In this document: positions 8,601-17,143 of the stretch, one piece after another
How positions within the stretch are numbered: position 1 is the first letter of the stretch
How the letters are laid out: each line of letters begins with the position of its first letter
Assembly: GCF_028368975.1 (NCBI RefSeq)
Contig: NZ_JAQNDM010000002.1
Location: forward strand, 1,550,001 to 1,614,000
Source: Stigmatella ashevillena
GTDB taxonomy: Bacteria; Myxococcota; Myxococcia; Myxococcales; Myxococcaceae
Direction: 5' to 3'
DNA: 64,000 nucleotides
The notes under the pieces: generated by a model
The model's database searches: none
Seen by the model: only the letters and a program-made list of their open reading frames with translations
Told to the model about the DNA's origin: nothing
Translations under genes and position numbers: made by a program

Positions 8601-9684
8601 CCACGTAGGCATCCACGTTGTTGCCCACCGTCTCGGACGCACCCACGGGGAGCCAGGGATCATTCCGGCTGAAGGGCGAGTTGCTCAACGTCACGGCCTC
8701 GGGAGGAACAACGGGCGCCTGATACCCATCCGGAATGCCCGTGGGGTGAGGCGTGCCGACATGACCCTGAGGCCCGTCGTGGGGCAGAAAAGGGCTGAAG
8801 GGATCCGCCCACACACGGAAGGAGAAGGTGTCCGAGGCGGTGAGGTTGTGACGGAAGAGCAGCCTCCCGTCGTCCGCGGCAATGACATAGGAGTAATAGT
8901 CCGCCTCGGCCTCCTGCACCTGGGTGTGCAGTTCCACGTACCAGGCGGGAATCAGCCGATCCGGCAGCGAGAAAAAGACGCGCCGGGCACGCACAGGCGT
9001 GAGCAGCCGGGCGGGAGACCGTGCGCTCGCGGCCGGGGTGAAGACATGAAAGGTATCGCCTCCCTGTGCGGGGCCCTGCCGAACCAAGCTGGAGGACTCT
9101 GGCCGTACGCCGTGGAGATCCGCATACGCGGCGGCGATGGCCTCCTGGGCACTCCAGGTGAAGCGAAGCCTGCCCGCGCGAGAACCCGGGGCCACGTGCG
9201 CAGAGAGGTGGCCCGAGAGGGCAATGAGCTCGTGGTGCTCGTTCATCAACACCTTGAGGGATTCCCGGAAGAGCTCGATGCCCTCCAGTTCCTGCCGGAA
9301 GGTGACGAGCACGGCCCCGCGCCCCTCGGGAGGTTCCCCCACCGTGGCCGGAACCGTGGCCGCCGTCTCCGGTGCGAGCCCATAGAGCGCGGAGAGCCGG
9401 GCCAGATGGGCACGCGCGGCCTGCTCCGGGCCCATCCGCTTCACCGCCGACAGGAAGCGTGGATCCACCCCCGAGTGCAGTCCCCACACCCACGTGGGGC
9501 TCCCGGACCTCGGATCGGTGCTCACCACCCGTGCCCCCGGCACGCGCGAGGGCCGGTGGGACGGCATCAGAGGCCTGGACGAAACGCTCTCCGAGGACAC
9601 ATCCAGAGCGGGCAACTCCCGTGCGCCCACAAGACCCGGCAACACGAGCACGAGGCCCGCGACGGAAAACACCCAGCGCTTCAT
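5578..9684 (-). CDS. Secreted M36 (fungalysin-type) zinc metallopeptidase with PA domain and MYXO-CTERM-like tail
   Basis: A 1368-residue secreted protein. Residues 1-22 are a signal peptide, followed by an FTP/PepSY-type propeptide (to about 290). The catalytic M36 domain carries HEWGH at 632-636 with the third zinc ligand Glu659 in GEGWADF. A protease-associated (PA) insert precedes it (KILLIDRGTCSDPVKVKNA, with GALGVIIAHN). After about residue 830 come beta-rich domains and a PKD/cadherin-like repeat (SGSGTDPDGDPVTYAWRQ). The end is an Asp/Gly/Pro-rich linker, then ESGCGCATGEG, a short hydrophobic stretch and WRSRRR, matching the MYXO-CTERM surface-sorting signal of myxobacteria, here with some 12 extra residues. 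It probably digests prey or matrix protein at the cell surface. GGAGGAATC directly precedes the ATG. Confidence 0.93.
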   Translation of the reverse strand: MKRWVFSVAGLVLVLPGLVGARELPALDVSSESVSSRPLMPSHRPSRVPGARVVSTDPRSGSPTWVWGLHSGVDPRFLSAVKRMGPEQAARAHLARLSALYGLAPETAATVPATVGEPPEGRGAVLVTFRQELEGIELFRESLKVLMNEHHELIALSGHLSAHVAPGSRAGRLRFTWSAQEAIAAAYADLHGVRPESSSLVRQGPAQGGDTFHVFTPAASARSPARLLTPVRARRVFFSLPDRLIPAWYVELHTQVQEAEADYYSYVIAADDGRLLFRHNLTASDTFSFRVWADPFSPFLPHDGPQGHVGTPHPTGIPDGYQAPVVPPEAVTLSNSPFSRNDPWLPVGASETVGNNVDAYVDISGSDGRDGSDFRASLSGPSTFDRVYDVTLEPGASAQQRMAAVTQLFYVTNFLHDWYYDAGFTEATGNAQQDNYGRGGLGNDVLLAEAQEFSGLSTSSMSTPADGARPKMQMYVFAPNPRQSVTVISPPEIAGKKGSRWAAFGPKVFDVEGELVLAKDGMGSPTDGCQVQQGTPAGKILLIDRGTCSDPVKVKNAQNAGALGVIIAHNLGGPPPDLTGTDASITTPVLSIDRVDGNALKAQLLNGPVTVRLLREPAVHRDGALDNSLVAHEWGHYMSNRLIANANGLTNNQGRAMGEGWADFHALLMMARAEDAQLPGNVGFTGAYAVGGHVSGGGENDGYYFGLRRYPYSSSFNLNPLTFRYIANGVALPITAPSNPRLSGLSNAAIHNSGEVWASMLWECYTSLLRDSARLSFEEAQRRMKRYLVLSYQLTPVAPTFLEARDALLAAVLAESWEDFRLFHTAFARRGAGLRAVAPPRDSLNHAGVVESFASGKDVGWGGAELVEAPGSCDNDGVVDPGETGLLRVTIDNTGIDTVSATTVQVQSTDPGVTIGQGGQLVFPPIAPFASATVDIPVTVEGPAEIRFITFQITYQDADQAIPGARTVSFSERVNVDELPASSATDDVESRLVTWTMTKDASLGHPTLWSRHSETPVVNYFFGPNASFKADIALMSPPLHVSAVEDFRFTFIHRFEFEADSFDLLDGGVMEISTDNGVTWTDIGASATPGYTDILYAFGTNPLAGRPVYGDISEGYPAWVPVTVDLGNQYAGQTVRIRFRIGTDVSVGAAGWDIDNLSFSGLTHTPFSTLGVEPSVCVNTPPVAQAGPDQTVLEGTQVTLSGSGTDPDGDPVTYAWRQTSGPEVVLGSTDTAQTGFTAPEVSQTTVLAFALTVNDNRGASGEDGVSITVEPKEEPVPDAGPVEDGGPEDGGGPGQPDGGEGPPDGGAGDAGPGADGGSEENVTAESGCGCATGEGSLASLMPLLLGALGWRSRRRFSAVPATRTARRR

Positions 9685-9827
9685 GATTCCTCCACGCCAA
9701 ATCCATCGCGCCCTGGAGCTTGCAGCAGGCGAGGGGATCAGCCACCAGCGGGCTCGACTTTACGCGCGCTTGCATCCTCCTGGCGAGAGGCACGCCCTGC
9801 CCGGACATGGCGCATAATCCCCCGCCC

Positions 9828-10877
9828 ATGGTGTCCTCCCTCTGCCTGCGAAGCATGGGCGTCGTGCTCATGCTCGCCCTCCTGGCCTCGTGCCGCATTG
9901 AGTCCGCCGCCCCCTCGACTGCTCCCCTCGTGTCACGCCTGGAGGGGGCCCCCTCTGGCGACGTCTGGGTCTACACCTCCATGTATCGGCACGTGCTGGA
10001 TGCGCTCGATCCGTTGCTCCAAGAGAAGCTGCCCCACGTCCAGGTTCACTGGTACCAGGCGGGGAGCGAGAAGGTCGCCAGCCGGCTGGAGGCCGAGCGC
10101 ACCGCCGGTGCCGTCCGAGCCGACGTGCTCGCGACGTCCGACCCTTTCCTGTACGAGCGGCTCACCCGCGAAGGCGCCTTCTTGCGCTATGCCTCCCCGA
10201 ACGTGCTCCGGGTGCCGCGCTCCCTCATGGAGCTGGATGCCCACTACGCGGCGATGCGCCTGTCCACCATGGTCCTCGTGCGCCGGCAGGGCCTGGAGAA
10301 CCCTCCTTCCGCGTTCGGGGACCTGATCAGCGAGCGCTGGAAGGGGCGGACCGCTATTGGAGACCCTCTCACCTCGGGGACCGCGTTCACCTGGGCCGTG
10401 TTCCTCCAGGCGAAGTACGGCGATACGTTCTTCGAGCGTCTGAGAGCCAAGGGCACCATCGTCGCGGGCGGCAACGCCGCCGTGCTCCAGAAGGTCGAGA
10501 GTGGCGAAGCGGATGTGGGGGTCCTCCTGCTCGAGAATGCCCTGGCCGCGCGTGAGCGGGGCAGCCCCATCGCCTTCACGTGGCCCACCGATGGCGCCGT
10601 CGTCATTCCCGGGCCCGTGGCCATCTTCCAGACGACCCCCAACCCCACGGCGGCCAAGGCGTTCGTGGACGTGCTCCTGTCTCCCGAAGGCCAGCGGATC
10701 ATCGCTGGCAAAGGGGACATGCACGCCGTGGATCCCCGCCTCGAAGGTCCCAGGGGCGAGCCTGGACTGGAGGCGTTGATGGCGCGGACCCAGCCCTGGA
10801 CGCCCGAGCTGCTCGAGCGCGGTCTCGTGCGCGGCGGAGAACTGAAGGAACTCTTCAGCCGGGCCTTCTCCCAATGA
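9828..10877 (+). CDS. ABC transporter substrate-binding lipoprotein, ferric-iron (FbpA) type
   Basis: From ATG 9828 the product has 349 residues. It opens with a lipoprotein signal: hydrophobic VVLMLALLAS then Cys22 (lipobox LASC). The body has the form of a family 1 iron/thiamine/putrescine binding protein: VYTSMYRHVLDALDPLL at the start, VLATSDPFLYERL, then GDPLTSGTAFTWAVFLQAKYG and VVIPGPVAIFQTTPNPTAAKAFVDVLLSPEGQ split over the second lobe. Such proteins bind ferric ion or small organic cations and hand them to a membrane permease. The stop codon overlaps the next gene's start as ATGA, so the two are translationally coupled. The hydrophobic N terminus could also begin at ATG 9855. It is divergent from the M36 protease. 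Confidence 0.85.
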   Translation: MVSSLCLRSMGVVLMLALLASCRIESAAPSTAPLVSRLEGAPSGDVWVYTSMYRHVLDALDPLLQEKLPHVQVHWYQAGSEKVASRLEAERTAGAVRADVLATSDPFLYERLTREGAFLRYASPNVLRVPRSLMELDAHYAAMRLSTMVLVRRQGLENPPSAFGDLISERWKGRTAIGDPLTSGTAFTWAVFLQAKYGDTFFERLRAKGTIVAGGNAAVLQKVESGEADVGVLLLENALAARERGSPIAFTWPTDGAVVIPGPVAIFQTTPNPTAAKAFVDVLLSPEGQRIIAGKGDMHAVDPRLEGPRGEPGLEALMARTQPWTPELLERGLVRGGELKELFSRAFSQ

Positions 10878-12547
10878 GTGGACGCCTCTCGGGTACCCCG
10901 TGGTTCGGGCTTGGCGCCTGGCTGGCGCCGGTCCTGTTCTTCGCCATCGGCCCGGTCGCTGTGCTGCTCCTGCGCAGCCTGGGCACGCCCGGCAGCCTCG
11001 CCCTCTCCACCCTGGCCGCGGAATCGGGGGCGCTCGGCAACACGCTCGCCATCTCCCTGGGGGCCGCAGTGTTCGCGCTCGGACTCGGGACTCCCCTCTC
11101 GGTCCTGCTCTTCCGCACCGGCCTGCCGTTCCGAAGTGCCTTCGTGGCGCTCTTCACCCTGCCCTCGGCCATTCCCCCCTTCATCTGGGGCATGGGATGG
11201 CTGTCCCTGGCGAGCCCCCGGGCGGGCTATCTCAACCGGCTTCTGGGCGAGAGCACGTTCGACCTCTACGGCCCGGGCGGCATTGCCTTCGTCATGGGGT
11301 TGTCCGGGCTGCCGCTCGTGCTGCTCGCGGGAGGTGCCGCGCTCCAGCGGGTGGACCCCGCGCTGGAGGAGGCCGCTCGCCTGTGCGGCGCCTCCCCCTT
11401 CCGCGCGCTGCTGGCCACCACCCTCCCGCTGGCGCTGCCCTCCCTGCTCTCCGGTGCGGTGATGGTGTTCCTGATGACCTCGTCGGCCTTTGGCGTGCCG
11501 TACCTGCTCGGCGTGTCGGCTTCGCCTCCCACGCGGTTCCTCACCACGCGCATCTACGAACTCGTCCTCTTGGGAGGAGAGGAGAACCTGGCCCGCGCGG
11601 GGGGCCTCGCCGCCACCCTCCTTTTGCTCACCCCCCTGGCCCTGTGGGCCACCTGGGCCCTGGGCCGCACGGGCCGTGTCCGTCTGAGCGCGGGCAAGGG
11701 CTTCTCATCCCGCCCCCTGCCCTTGGCACGCTCCCGGCTGCCCCTCACCGTGGCCGTGGGCACCCTGTGCCTCGTGCTCGTGCTCCTCCCGCTCGGCGCG
11801 GTCCTCCTGACATCCGTGCAGCGCAGCTTCGGCGCGGAGCTGACGTGGGAGAGCCTGACGCTCATGCACTGGTCGGGCGTCCTGCTCGAACCGAGAACCC
11901 TGTGGGCCACGGCCCGCAGCCTCCTGCTGGCCACGGCGGCGGGGCTGCTGGTGTGCGCCCTGGGGCTCACCAGTGCCGTGCTCCGCCGTCACTTCCGCCG
12001 CTTGGGAGCGGCCGTGGAAGCACTCGCCGTATGGCCCTATGCCGTTCCCGGCACGGTGCTGGCCATCGCGCTGCTCGTTTCCTTCTCCCGCGATCTGCGC
12101 TTCATCCTGTTCGACCGCATCGCCTTCGTGCTGGCCCTCTCTCACACCTCCTGGTTGCTCCTCATCGCCTACGCGGCGAAGCACCTCGCGCTGGGAGCAC
12201 GCAACAGCGCGGAGGCGCTCGCCCAGGTGGACTCCTCGCTCGCGGAGGCCGCCCGGGTAAGCGGCGCGGGCCCGGTGCGAGCGTTCATCGACGCCCCCCT
12301 GCCCCTGCTGCGCCCCGCGCTGGCCGCGGCCTTCCTGCTGACATTCCTCGCCTGCGCCACGGAAATCACCATGTCCGTCCTCCTCGTTCCGGCGGGCTCG
12401 GAGGTGCTGGGCACGCTCTTGTTCGAGTTGCAGAGCTACGCGGATCCTTCCGCCGCCGCCGTGCTCGCGTGCGCATTCGTGGCCCTGGTGACGCTGGGGC
12501 AGGTGTTGCTCTCCCTCGTGCGCCAGCGCGGCGTGGGGGCCCCCTGA
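10874..12547 (+). CDS. Ferric-iron type ABC permease, two fused membrane units
   Basis: 557 residues with about twelve membrane helices, built as two homologous halves like FbpB and SfuB. Each half ends in the EAA loop that docks the ATPase: EEAARLCGASPFRALLATTL in the first and AEAARVSGAGPVRAFIDAPL in the second. The start ATG 10874 shares bases with the stop of the binding lipoprotein (ATGA), so the two form one operon and one importer. The ATP-binding subunit expected as a third gene is absent: the next gene is an unrelated lipoprotein and no ABC ATPase occurs in the window. The transporter must borrow one encoded elsewhere. Ferric iron is the likely cargo by family. Confidence 0.88.
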   Translation: MSGRLSGTPWFGLGAWLAPVLFFAIGPVAVLLLRSLGTPGSLALSTLAAESGALGNTLAISLGAAVFALGLGTPLSVLLFRTGLPFRSAFVALFTLPSAIPPFIWGMGWLSLASPRAGYLNRLLGESTFDLYGPGGIAFVMGLSGLPLVLLAGGAALQRVDPALEEAARLCGASPFRALLATTLPLALPSLLSGAVMVFLMTSSAFGVPYLLGVSASPPTRFLTTRIYELVLLGGEENLARAGGLAATLLLLTPLALWATWALGRTGRVRLSAGKGFSSRPLPLARSRLPLTVAVGTLCLVLVLLPLGAVLLTSVQRSFGAELTWESLTLMHWSGVLLEPRTLWATARSLLLATAAGLLVCALGLTSAVLRRHFRRLGAAVEALAVWPYAVPGTVLAIALLVSFSRDLRFILFDRIAFVLALSHTSWLLLIAYAAKHLALGARNSAEALAQVDSSLAEAARVSGAGPVRAFIDAPLPLLRPALAAAFLLTFLACATEITMSVLLVPAGSEVLGTLLFELQSYADPSAAAVLACAFVALVTLGQVLLSLVRQRGVGAP

Positions 12548-12622
12548 CAACCATGTCAGCGTTCCAGGGACGTCCTTTCACCGCTCCAGAGAGCGGCAAG
12601 ATGGCACAGCCTTTGCTGTTGG

Positions 12623-13045
12623 ATGGAGGGCATGAACTTCCCCCAATGCCTGCTGCTGCTCCTGATGATTCCCGCCTTCGGTTGCGGCCCTGAGTACGTC
12701 GTGGAAGAGGCTGGATTGGCGCGCTACTTCCTGGACAATCAATCGAGCCACGCGTTGCGCATCGAATGGACGGGCGCGCCACCGGCCCCCACAGAACCCC
12801 CAAACGGGCAGGTGGTCCCCGGCGGGACGCGGAGACAGTTCATCGAAGACGGCATGTTTGGCGGGCGCCCCAACCCTTCCAATACCTTCCAATCCCTGGC
12901 GCTCTACCGGGTGGACGCCTCCAGCCCTGACTACCTCCAAGAGCCCATCCAGAATGAGCGATGGGTGGAGGAGATCGTCGATCCTGGGACGTATGGTATT
13001 GCCCACTACACCCTGAACATCCGAGACGAGGATCTCCAGCCCTGA
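12623..13045 (+). CDS. Small lipoprotein of unknown function
   Basis: A 140-residue protein I do not recognise. The N terminus (MEGMNFPQCLLLLLMIPAFGCG) is a lipoprotein signal with the modified cysteine at about residue 21. The mature part contains Y-F-L-D-N-Q-S-S-H-A-L-R-I-E-W and ends in a beta-rich segment (GTYGIAHYTLNIRDED), which suggests a small beta-sandwich. ATG 12632 is an alternative start. It follows the iron permease by 75 bases and converges on the helicase gene. No conserved catalytic residues stand out. Confidence 0.6.
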   Translation: MEGMNFPQCLLLLLMIPAFGCGPEYVVEEAGLARYFLDNQSSHALRIEWTGAPPAPTEPPNGQVVPGGTRRQFIEDGMFGGRPNPSNTFQSLALYRVDASSPDYLQEPIQNERWVEEIVDPGTYGIAHYTLNIRDEDLQP

Positions 13046-13061
13046 GGGGCGGACGAACGGC

Positions 13062-16000
13062 TCATGAAGGCTGGCCGCCTCCGGACCGCTCCCCCGCGAG
13101 TGCTTCCGCGTAGGCGGTGGCCACCTTCAGGAAGCGCCCTCCTCGCACGCCCGTGAGGTACTGGCGCTTCATGGCTCGGGTGGCCCCCACGTAGAACATG
13201 GCCCGGCGGATACGCTCGTTCTCTCGGGGCGTCCGCTGACGGGCCCCCTCCATCCAGGCCTCGATGGCGTCCAGCGCCTCCAGGCCCGCGAAGAAGACGA
13301 TGGGGCACTCGTGGCCCTTGCACGAAAAGACCGTGGTGGCCCGAACATGGTCCACGCCGCTGACGCGGAAGTCCCCCACATCCCGGCCCCCCTTCCCACC
13401 ATAGGCCTCCGCGGGAACCCCCGCCCGGACCAAGGCCTCCGTGAAGGACGCGGGCATGACGGGGGCCACCACCAGGATGTCCCCTGGCAGGACGCCCTCC
13501 TCACGCACCAGCCGCGCCACCTCCTGGGCCACCCAGCGGGCCTCGCCGGTGCTGGAGGCAAAACCGCGCACCTGCGGCAGCACGCCCCCCCGCTCGGTGG
13601 ACTGCACCCGAAAGACGCCTTCCAGCGTCTCCTCTGGCAGCCAAAGCAATCTCTCGCGGGCCAGCTCATGGACCTTCATGTACTCGCGCATGCCGGGCTC
13701 ACTCACGCCGTGCTGGCGCAGCGGGTCCAGCACGACGTTGAAGGCCATGTCGAGGATGTCCCGCGTGGCGCGGAACGTCTCCTTCAACACCCGGGTGCGC
13801 CCCCGGAAGGACAGACCCTCTGGCAACTGTTCCTTCAGCGCGTCGATGGGAATCTGCCCATAGACATTCTGTGAGTCGTCCATGAAGAGCTGGAAGCAGC
13901 GCACCTCCCGCCCATCGGGCAGCACCTGCGGCCGTACCAGCCCGTGGAGTCTGGCCAGTGCCTTCGCATCCATGTCCTGCGCCTCATCCACGAAGACCGC
14001 ATCGAAGCTGCCAGGCTCGGGCTGACGCAGCGCTCCCGCGTGACGCACCGTCACCTGGGCTCGCAGCGCGCGAACCCGCTCCGCACCCGCCCGAAGGATC
14101 ACGGCCTCGGTGAGCAGCTTGTCCACCAGGGGCGCCAGAGACCGGTTGAAGAAGGACACGAGCACCCGCGCCTGAGGACGTTCGAGCAGGTAGCGCACCA
14201 CCCAGTGCGCCAACACATACGTCTTGCCGCTGCCAGCCACGCCCCGCACCAGGTGGTGGCCATCGTCGAAGCGCCGCTCGAAGAGGGATACCTGCTCTTG
14301 CGTGAAGAGGGGCTGAGAGGTCCTCGCCCCCTCGATTTCTCCTCCCAAGCCCACAGGCACGAGCGGAGGGGTCGGCGCGGGGGGCGGCCGAGGCTGCGAG
14401 GCCAGCAGCTCCAGGCGCGGCGTCTCGCCGGGATGCACGCGCACGCGAGGCAACAGCGAGAGGAACCGCGCGGGCACCGGTGAGGCACGGGCTTCCGCAC
14501 GCGAGGCCAGGACGAGCAGGTAATCCCGCGCGCGGCTGGCGGCCACATTGAGCAGGGGGATGAGCGTGTGCGGAGGGAAAGGACGGCCCCCCGCCACCGT
14601 GTCCACCATCACCACGTCATACTGGGTGCCCTGCTGCCGGTGAATGGTGGAGGCGCTGAAGACGTCCCCGCGCAGACCCGCAGCCCCTCCCAACCGGCGC
14701 AGCAGGGCCGCCTGCGCGCGGTAAGGCGTCACGCACAGCACGGTCAGGCCCGCACGGACCGCTTGCCGGGCCAGGGAGACGGCCAGCCCGGCGGACAGCT
14801 CACGCTGATAACCCGAGCCCGTCTCCCCTCGGCCATGGGTGAGGTGGCGGGCATCACGGCTCAGGCCGTCCAGCACCACCCACGCAGCGCGCGAGGGAAA
14901 TGCCGACACCGGGGCGGGCTTCTCTGCCCGCGCGAGGACGATCTCGCCATTCTCCAGCGCACCGCCGTAGCAGAAGTGGCTCACCACCTGGGCAATGTCC
15001 GGGTGCATGCGGTGCTGGGTCCGCAGCAGCAGCACATCCGGCCGCGCCGCGTCCTTCACCGCGTCCTCCAGGTGCGAGAGGCCACTGGCCCGCAGCCAGC
15101 GCTGCGTGTCCTTGCCGACACCCTCCGCCACGCGGCTGACCGGGCCGATCTGCTTGGGATCTCCCGCCAGCGTCACGTGCCGGGCGAGCGGGGCCAGCAA
15201 AGCCGTGGCCGCCCGCGTCACCATGCCGGCCTCATCCACCACCAGCCTCGCGAAGGTCTCCTCCCCGTCCAGCTCCGCCACCAGCTTCAAGGCCCGGTGC
15301 ACGGTGAGCACCATGAGCGGGCTGTCCCCCTTCTCTGCCTCACGCAGGGTGGGATCCTTCACCCGCCCGCGCAGGGTGCGCAGCTCGGCCTGCATCCGGG
15401 CCAGCTCCTGCGCAGGGCCGCTCCGGGCACGCTCCCGCGTCAGCTCAAGCTCGCGCTCCTGAATGGTGTTGCGCAGCTTGTGGGCCTTCGCCTCTTCCAG
15501 CGCCACGGTGGGCAGCTTCGCGAGTGCCTCGTTCGCGCCCGTGCCTCCCCGGAAGATGCTGCGGGCCAGCGGACGCAAGGGGATGGGCTCACGCTCCAGC
15601 AGGGCACTGACGCGCATCACCAGTTCGTCCGCGGCCCGGTTGGTGGGGGCCACCGCGAGGATGCGCTCACCGGGATAGGCCCGGAGGGCTTGCGCAATCA
15701 GCCCGGCCACCGCCGTCGTCTTCCCCGTCCCGGGAGGTCCCCAGATGCAGCCCCAGGGCTGACACCACAACCGGTCCACCGGCAGCCGCTCCGAATCCTT
15801 GGGGGACAAGGGCGCGGGAGGCTCCTCACCGCAGGCACGAAGCAGGGCCTGGGCCAGCGCGGGCTGCCGGTTCGCGTACGAAGAGGCCGCCGCGCACAAC
15901 GCCTCCGCGAAGTCATAGGGCCGGTAGCACCAGCGCTCGGCCTTGAGCACGCGGCGGTCCAGATCCTCGCCCGAGTCCGAGGCGGCGAAGACACGCCCCG

Positions 16001-16514
16001 TCTCAAAGTCCAAATGGACGATGTTTCCGGCGAAGACGAGCTCCTCCCCCACGAAGCCCAGCAACGAGCCCCCGGACCAGTCCGGGTCCGCCGCCGGCAC
16101 CGGCACGAGTCCCAGGACCCCAGGCCCGGTCAGCCCCAGCTCCCGCACCTCCTGGAGCCGCTGCGCGCGGTATTGCCCCCGCTCGGCCACCAGTGCTTCC
16201 CGCAGCGCCTCGGGCAGGTACTCAGGAGGAACCCATGCCTCGCGCCGTCGGCCCGTGGACACGGCGGCCTGCATGGCCTCGCGCTCCGCCGGACTGCCCT
16301 CCACGGGCGCGGAGAGGTCTCGGACCGGCGCCTCCTCCCCCTTGGCGGCAGAGCCCCGCGGCCCAGGAGCCGGACGCGGCCATTCACCCCCTGCATCGGG
16401 GTCGTACTCCACGCGGAGCGTGGGCCGGACCTCCCCGGGATGGCTCGAGTCCTCGTGCGTCCTGCGCATCATTCGGAAGCGCGCCACCGTAGGAGAGGCG
16501 TCGATCTCCGTCAA
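13062..16514 (-). CDS. Large protein with two SF1 helicase cores (UPF1/DNA2-like then UvrD-like)
   Basis: 1150 residues. After an uncharacterised, partly disordered N terminus (1-240), a first superfamily 1 core has Walker A GPPGTGKT (259-266), Walker B VVDEAG (Asp427-Glu428) and motif III LAGDPKQIGPVSR, as in UPF1/DNA2/IGHMBP2-type helicases. Its second RecA fold follows (LRTQHRMHPDI, SASTIHRQQGTQYDVVMVDT). After a Pro-rich linker near 700 a second core begins: Walker A GVAGSGKT (758-765), VDEAQD (842-847) and a UvrD-like C-terminal fold (TTVFSCKGHECPIVFFAG, then FYVGATRAM). Both ATPase centres look intact. It probably works in nucleic-acid repair or remodelling. The start at 16514 is TTG; ATG 16472 is an alternative. 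The gene stands alone. Confidence 0.85.
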   Translation of the reverse strand: MTEIDASPTVARFRMMRRTHEDSSHPGEVRPTLRVEYDPDAGGEWPRPAPGPRGSAAKGEEAPVRDLSAPVEGSPAEREAMQAAVSTGRRREAWVPPEYLPEALREALVAERGQYRAQRLQEVRELGLTGPGVLGLVPVPAADPDWSGGSLLGFVGEELVFAGNIVHLDFETGRVFAASDSGEDLDRRVLKAERWCYRPYDFAEALCAAASSYANRQPALAQALLRACGEEPPAPLSPKDSERLPVDRLWCQPWGCIWGPPGTGKTTAVAGLIAQALRAYPGERILAVAPTNRAADELVMRVSALLEREPIPLRPLARSIFRGGTGANEALAKLPTVALEEAKAHKLRNTIQERELELTRERARSGPAQELARMQAELRTLRGRVKDPTLREAEKGDSPLMVLTVHRALKLVAELDGEETFARLVVDEAGMVTRAATALLAPLARHVTLAGDPKQIGPVSRVAEGVGKDTQRWLRASGLSHLEDAVKDAARPDVLLLRTQHRMHPDIAQVVSHFCYGGALENGEIVLARAEKPAPVSAFPSRAAWVVLDGLSRDARHLTHGRGETGSGYQRELSAGLAVSLARQAVRAGLTVLCVTPYRAQAALLRRLGGAAGLRGDVFSASTIHRQQGTQYDVVMVDTVAGGRPFPPHTLIPLLNVAASRARDYLLVLASRAEARASPVPARFLSLLPRVRVHPGETPRLELLASQPRPPPAPTPPLVPVGLGGEIEGARTSQPLFTQEQVSLFERRFDDGHHLVRGVAGSGKTYVLAHWVVRYLLERPQARVLVSFFNRSLAPLVDKLLTEAVILRAGAERVRALRAQVTVRHAGALRQPEPGSFDAVFVDEAQDMDAKALARLHGLVRPQVLPDGREVRCFQLFMDDSQNVYGQIPIDALKEQLPEGLSFRGRTRVLKETFRATRDILDMAFNVVLDPLRQHGVSEPGMREYMKVHELARERLLWLPEETLEGVFRVQSTERGGVLPQVRGFASSTGEARWVAQEVARLVREEGVLPGDILVVAPVMPASFTEALVRAGVPAEAYGGKGGRDVGDFRVSGVDHVRATTVFSCKGHECPIVFFAGLEALDAIEAWMEGARQRTPRENERIRRAMFYVGATRAMKRQYLTGVRGGRFLKVATAYAEALAGERSGGGQPS

Positions 16515-16676
16515 CGCTCCCTGCCCCTGCTTGCAAAGCCTGCACGACGCGTCAGGTCCTTCTCCGCTTGGAGTGCTTCCCAGGGAGGGTCCTCCTCACG
16601 CGCCGTGTTGTCAGTCTGTCCACGGGACCTACTTCTCCCTACGCTCGAACGAGGTCGCAGGGACGGTGGCTGCCGC

Positions 16677-17009
16677 TTAACACACCGAGCAGCCCGTACA
16701 GATCAAGACGCCGCCCGAGAGGGAGCAACTGTCGCAGCAAAGATCCTGGGCAGGTGCCTGAAGGTCTTGTCCGGGTGGCACCGTAAAGGGATTCACGTCT
16801 CCAGGCTGAGCGTCGTCGACCTTCACAGAGGAGATGTTGCCAATGGTCTGGTCTCCATCCTTGAGCGAGAAGGTGGAGTCCGCGTTGCGAGTAATCCGGA
16901 CCTTCTCGAAGGTCCGCGCGCCCTGCTGCTCTGCTGCGTCCTCGTTGGAGTTTCCACAACCCGCCAAGCCCACGGCCACTGCCATCGCCAACAGGAAACG
17001 GTTCTTCAT
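16677..17009 (-). CDS. Small lipoprotein with a cysteine-rich C-terminal tail
   Basis: 110 residues from ATG 17009, which is preceded by an AAGGAGAG ribosome site. A lipoprotein signal (LLAMAVAVGLAGC) ends at Cys18. The middle (KVRITRNADSTFSLKDGDQT) looks like a short beta-rich domain. The last 20 residues hold six cysteines in the order C-C-x2-C-x7-C-x2-C-x2-C, ending with Cys at the C terminus, in an otherwise Ser/Gly/Val-rich stretch. Such a tail could bind metal or form disulphides outside the cell. I do not recognise the family. It lies downstream of the lysyl-oxidase lipoprotein, but the terminator at 17144-17183 separates the two. Confidence 0.7.
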   Translation of the reverse strand: MKNRFLLAMAVAVGLAGCGNSNEDAAEQQGARTFEKVRITRNADSTFSLKDGDQTIGNISSVKVDDAQPGDVNPFTVPPGQDLQAPAQDLCCDSCSLSGGVLICTGCSVC

Positions 17010-17143
17010 GGGGTCTCTCCTTTGCTTGGCCCGTGTGACAGGCCGTGAATCAAAGTCGCCCCTGTGTGGGCGCCGTGCCACCCGGGAGGGAAGAGACCGC
17101 TTGCTCATCGGCCAGCGGAGAGCATCGAGAACGGCATGAGGGG

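Noticed and set aside
6193-10326. Very long open frame opposite the M36 protease
   Set aside because: It mirrors the protease codons, has Arg/Gly/His/Pro-rich composition, no domain and no ribosome site; typical antisense shadow in high-GC DNA.
16677-17009. Cys-rich tail as a lanthipeptide or thiopeptide precursor
   Set aside because: A lipoprotein signal is present and no modification enzyme or transporter for such peptides lies nearby.
14568-17048. Long plus-strand frame opposite the double helicase
   Set aside because: Shadow of the helicase; low complexity and no recognisable motif.
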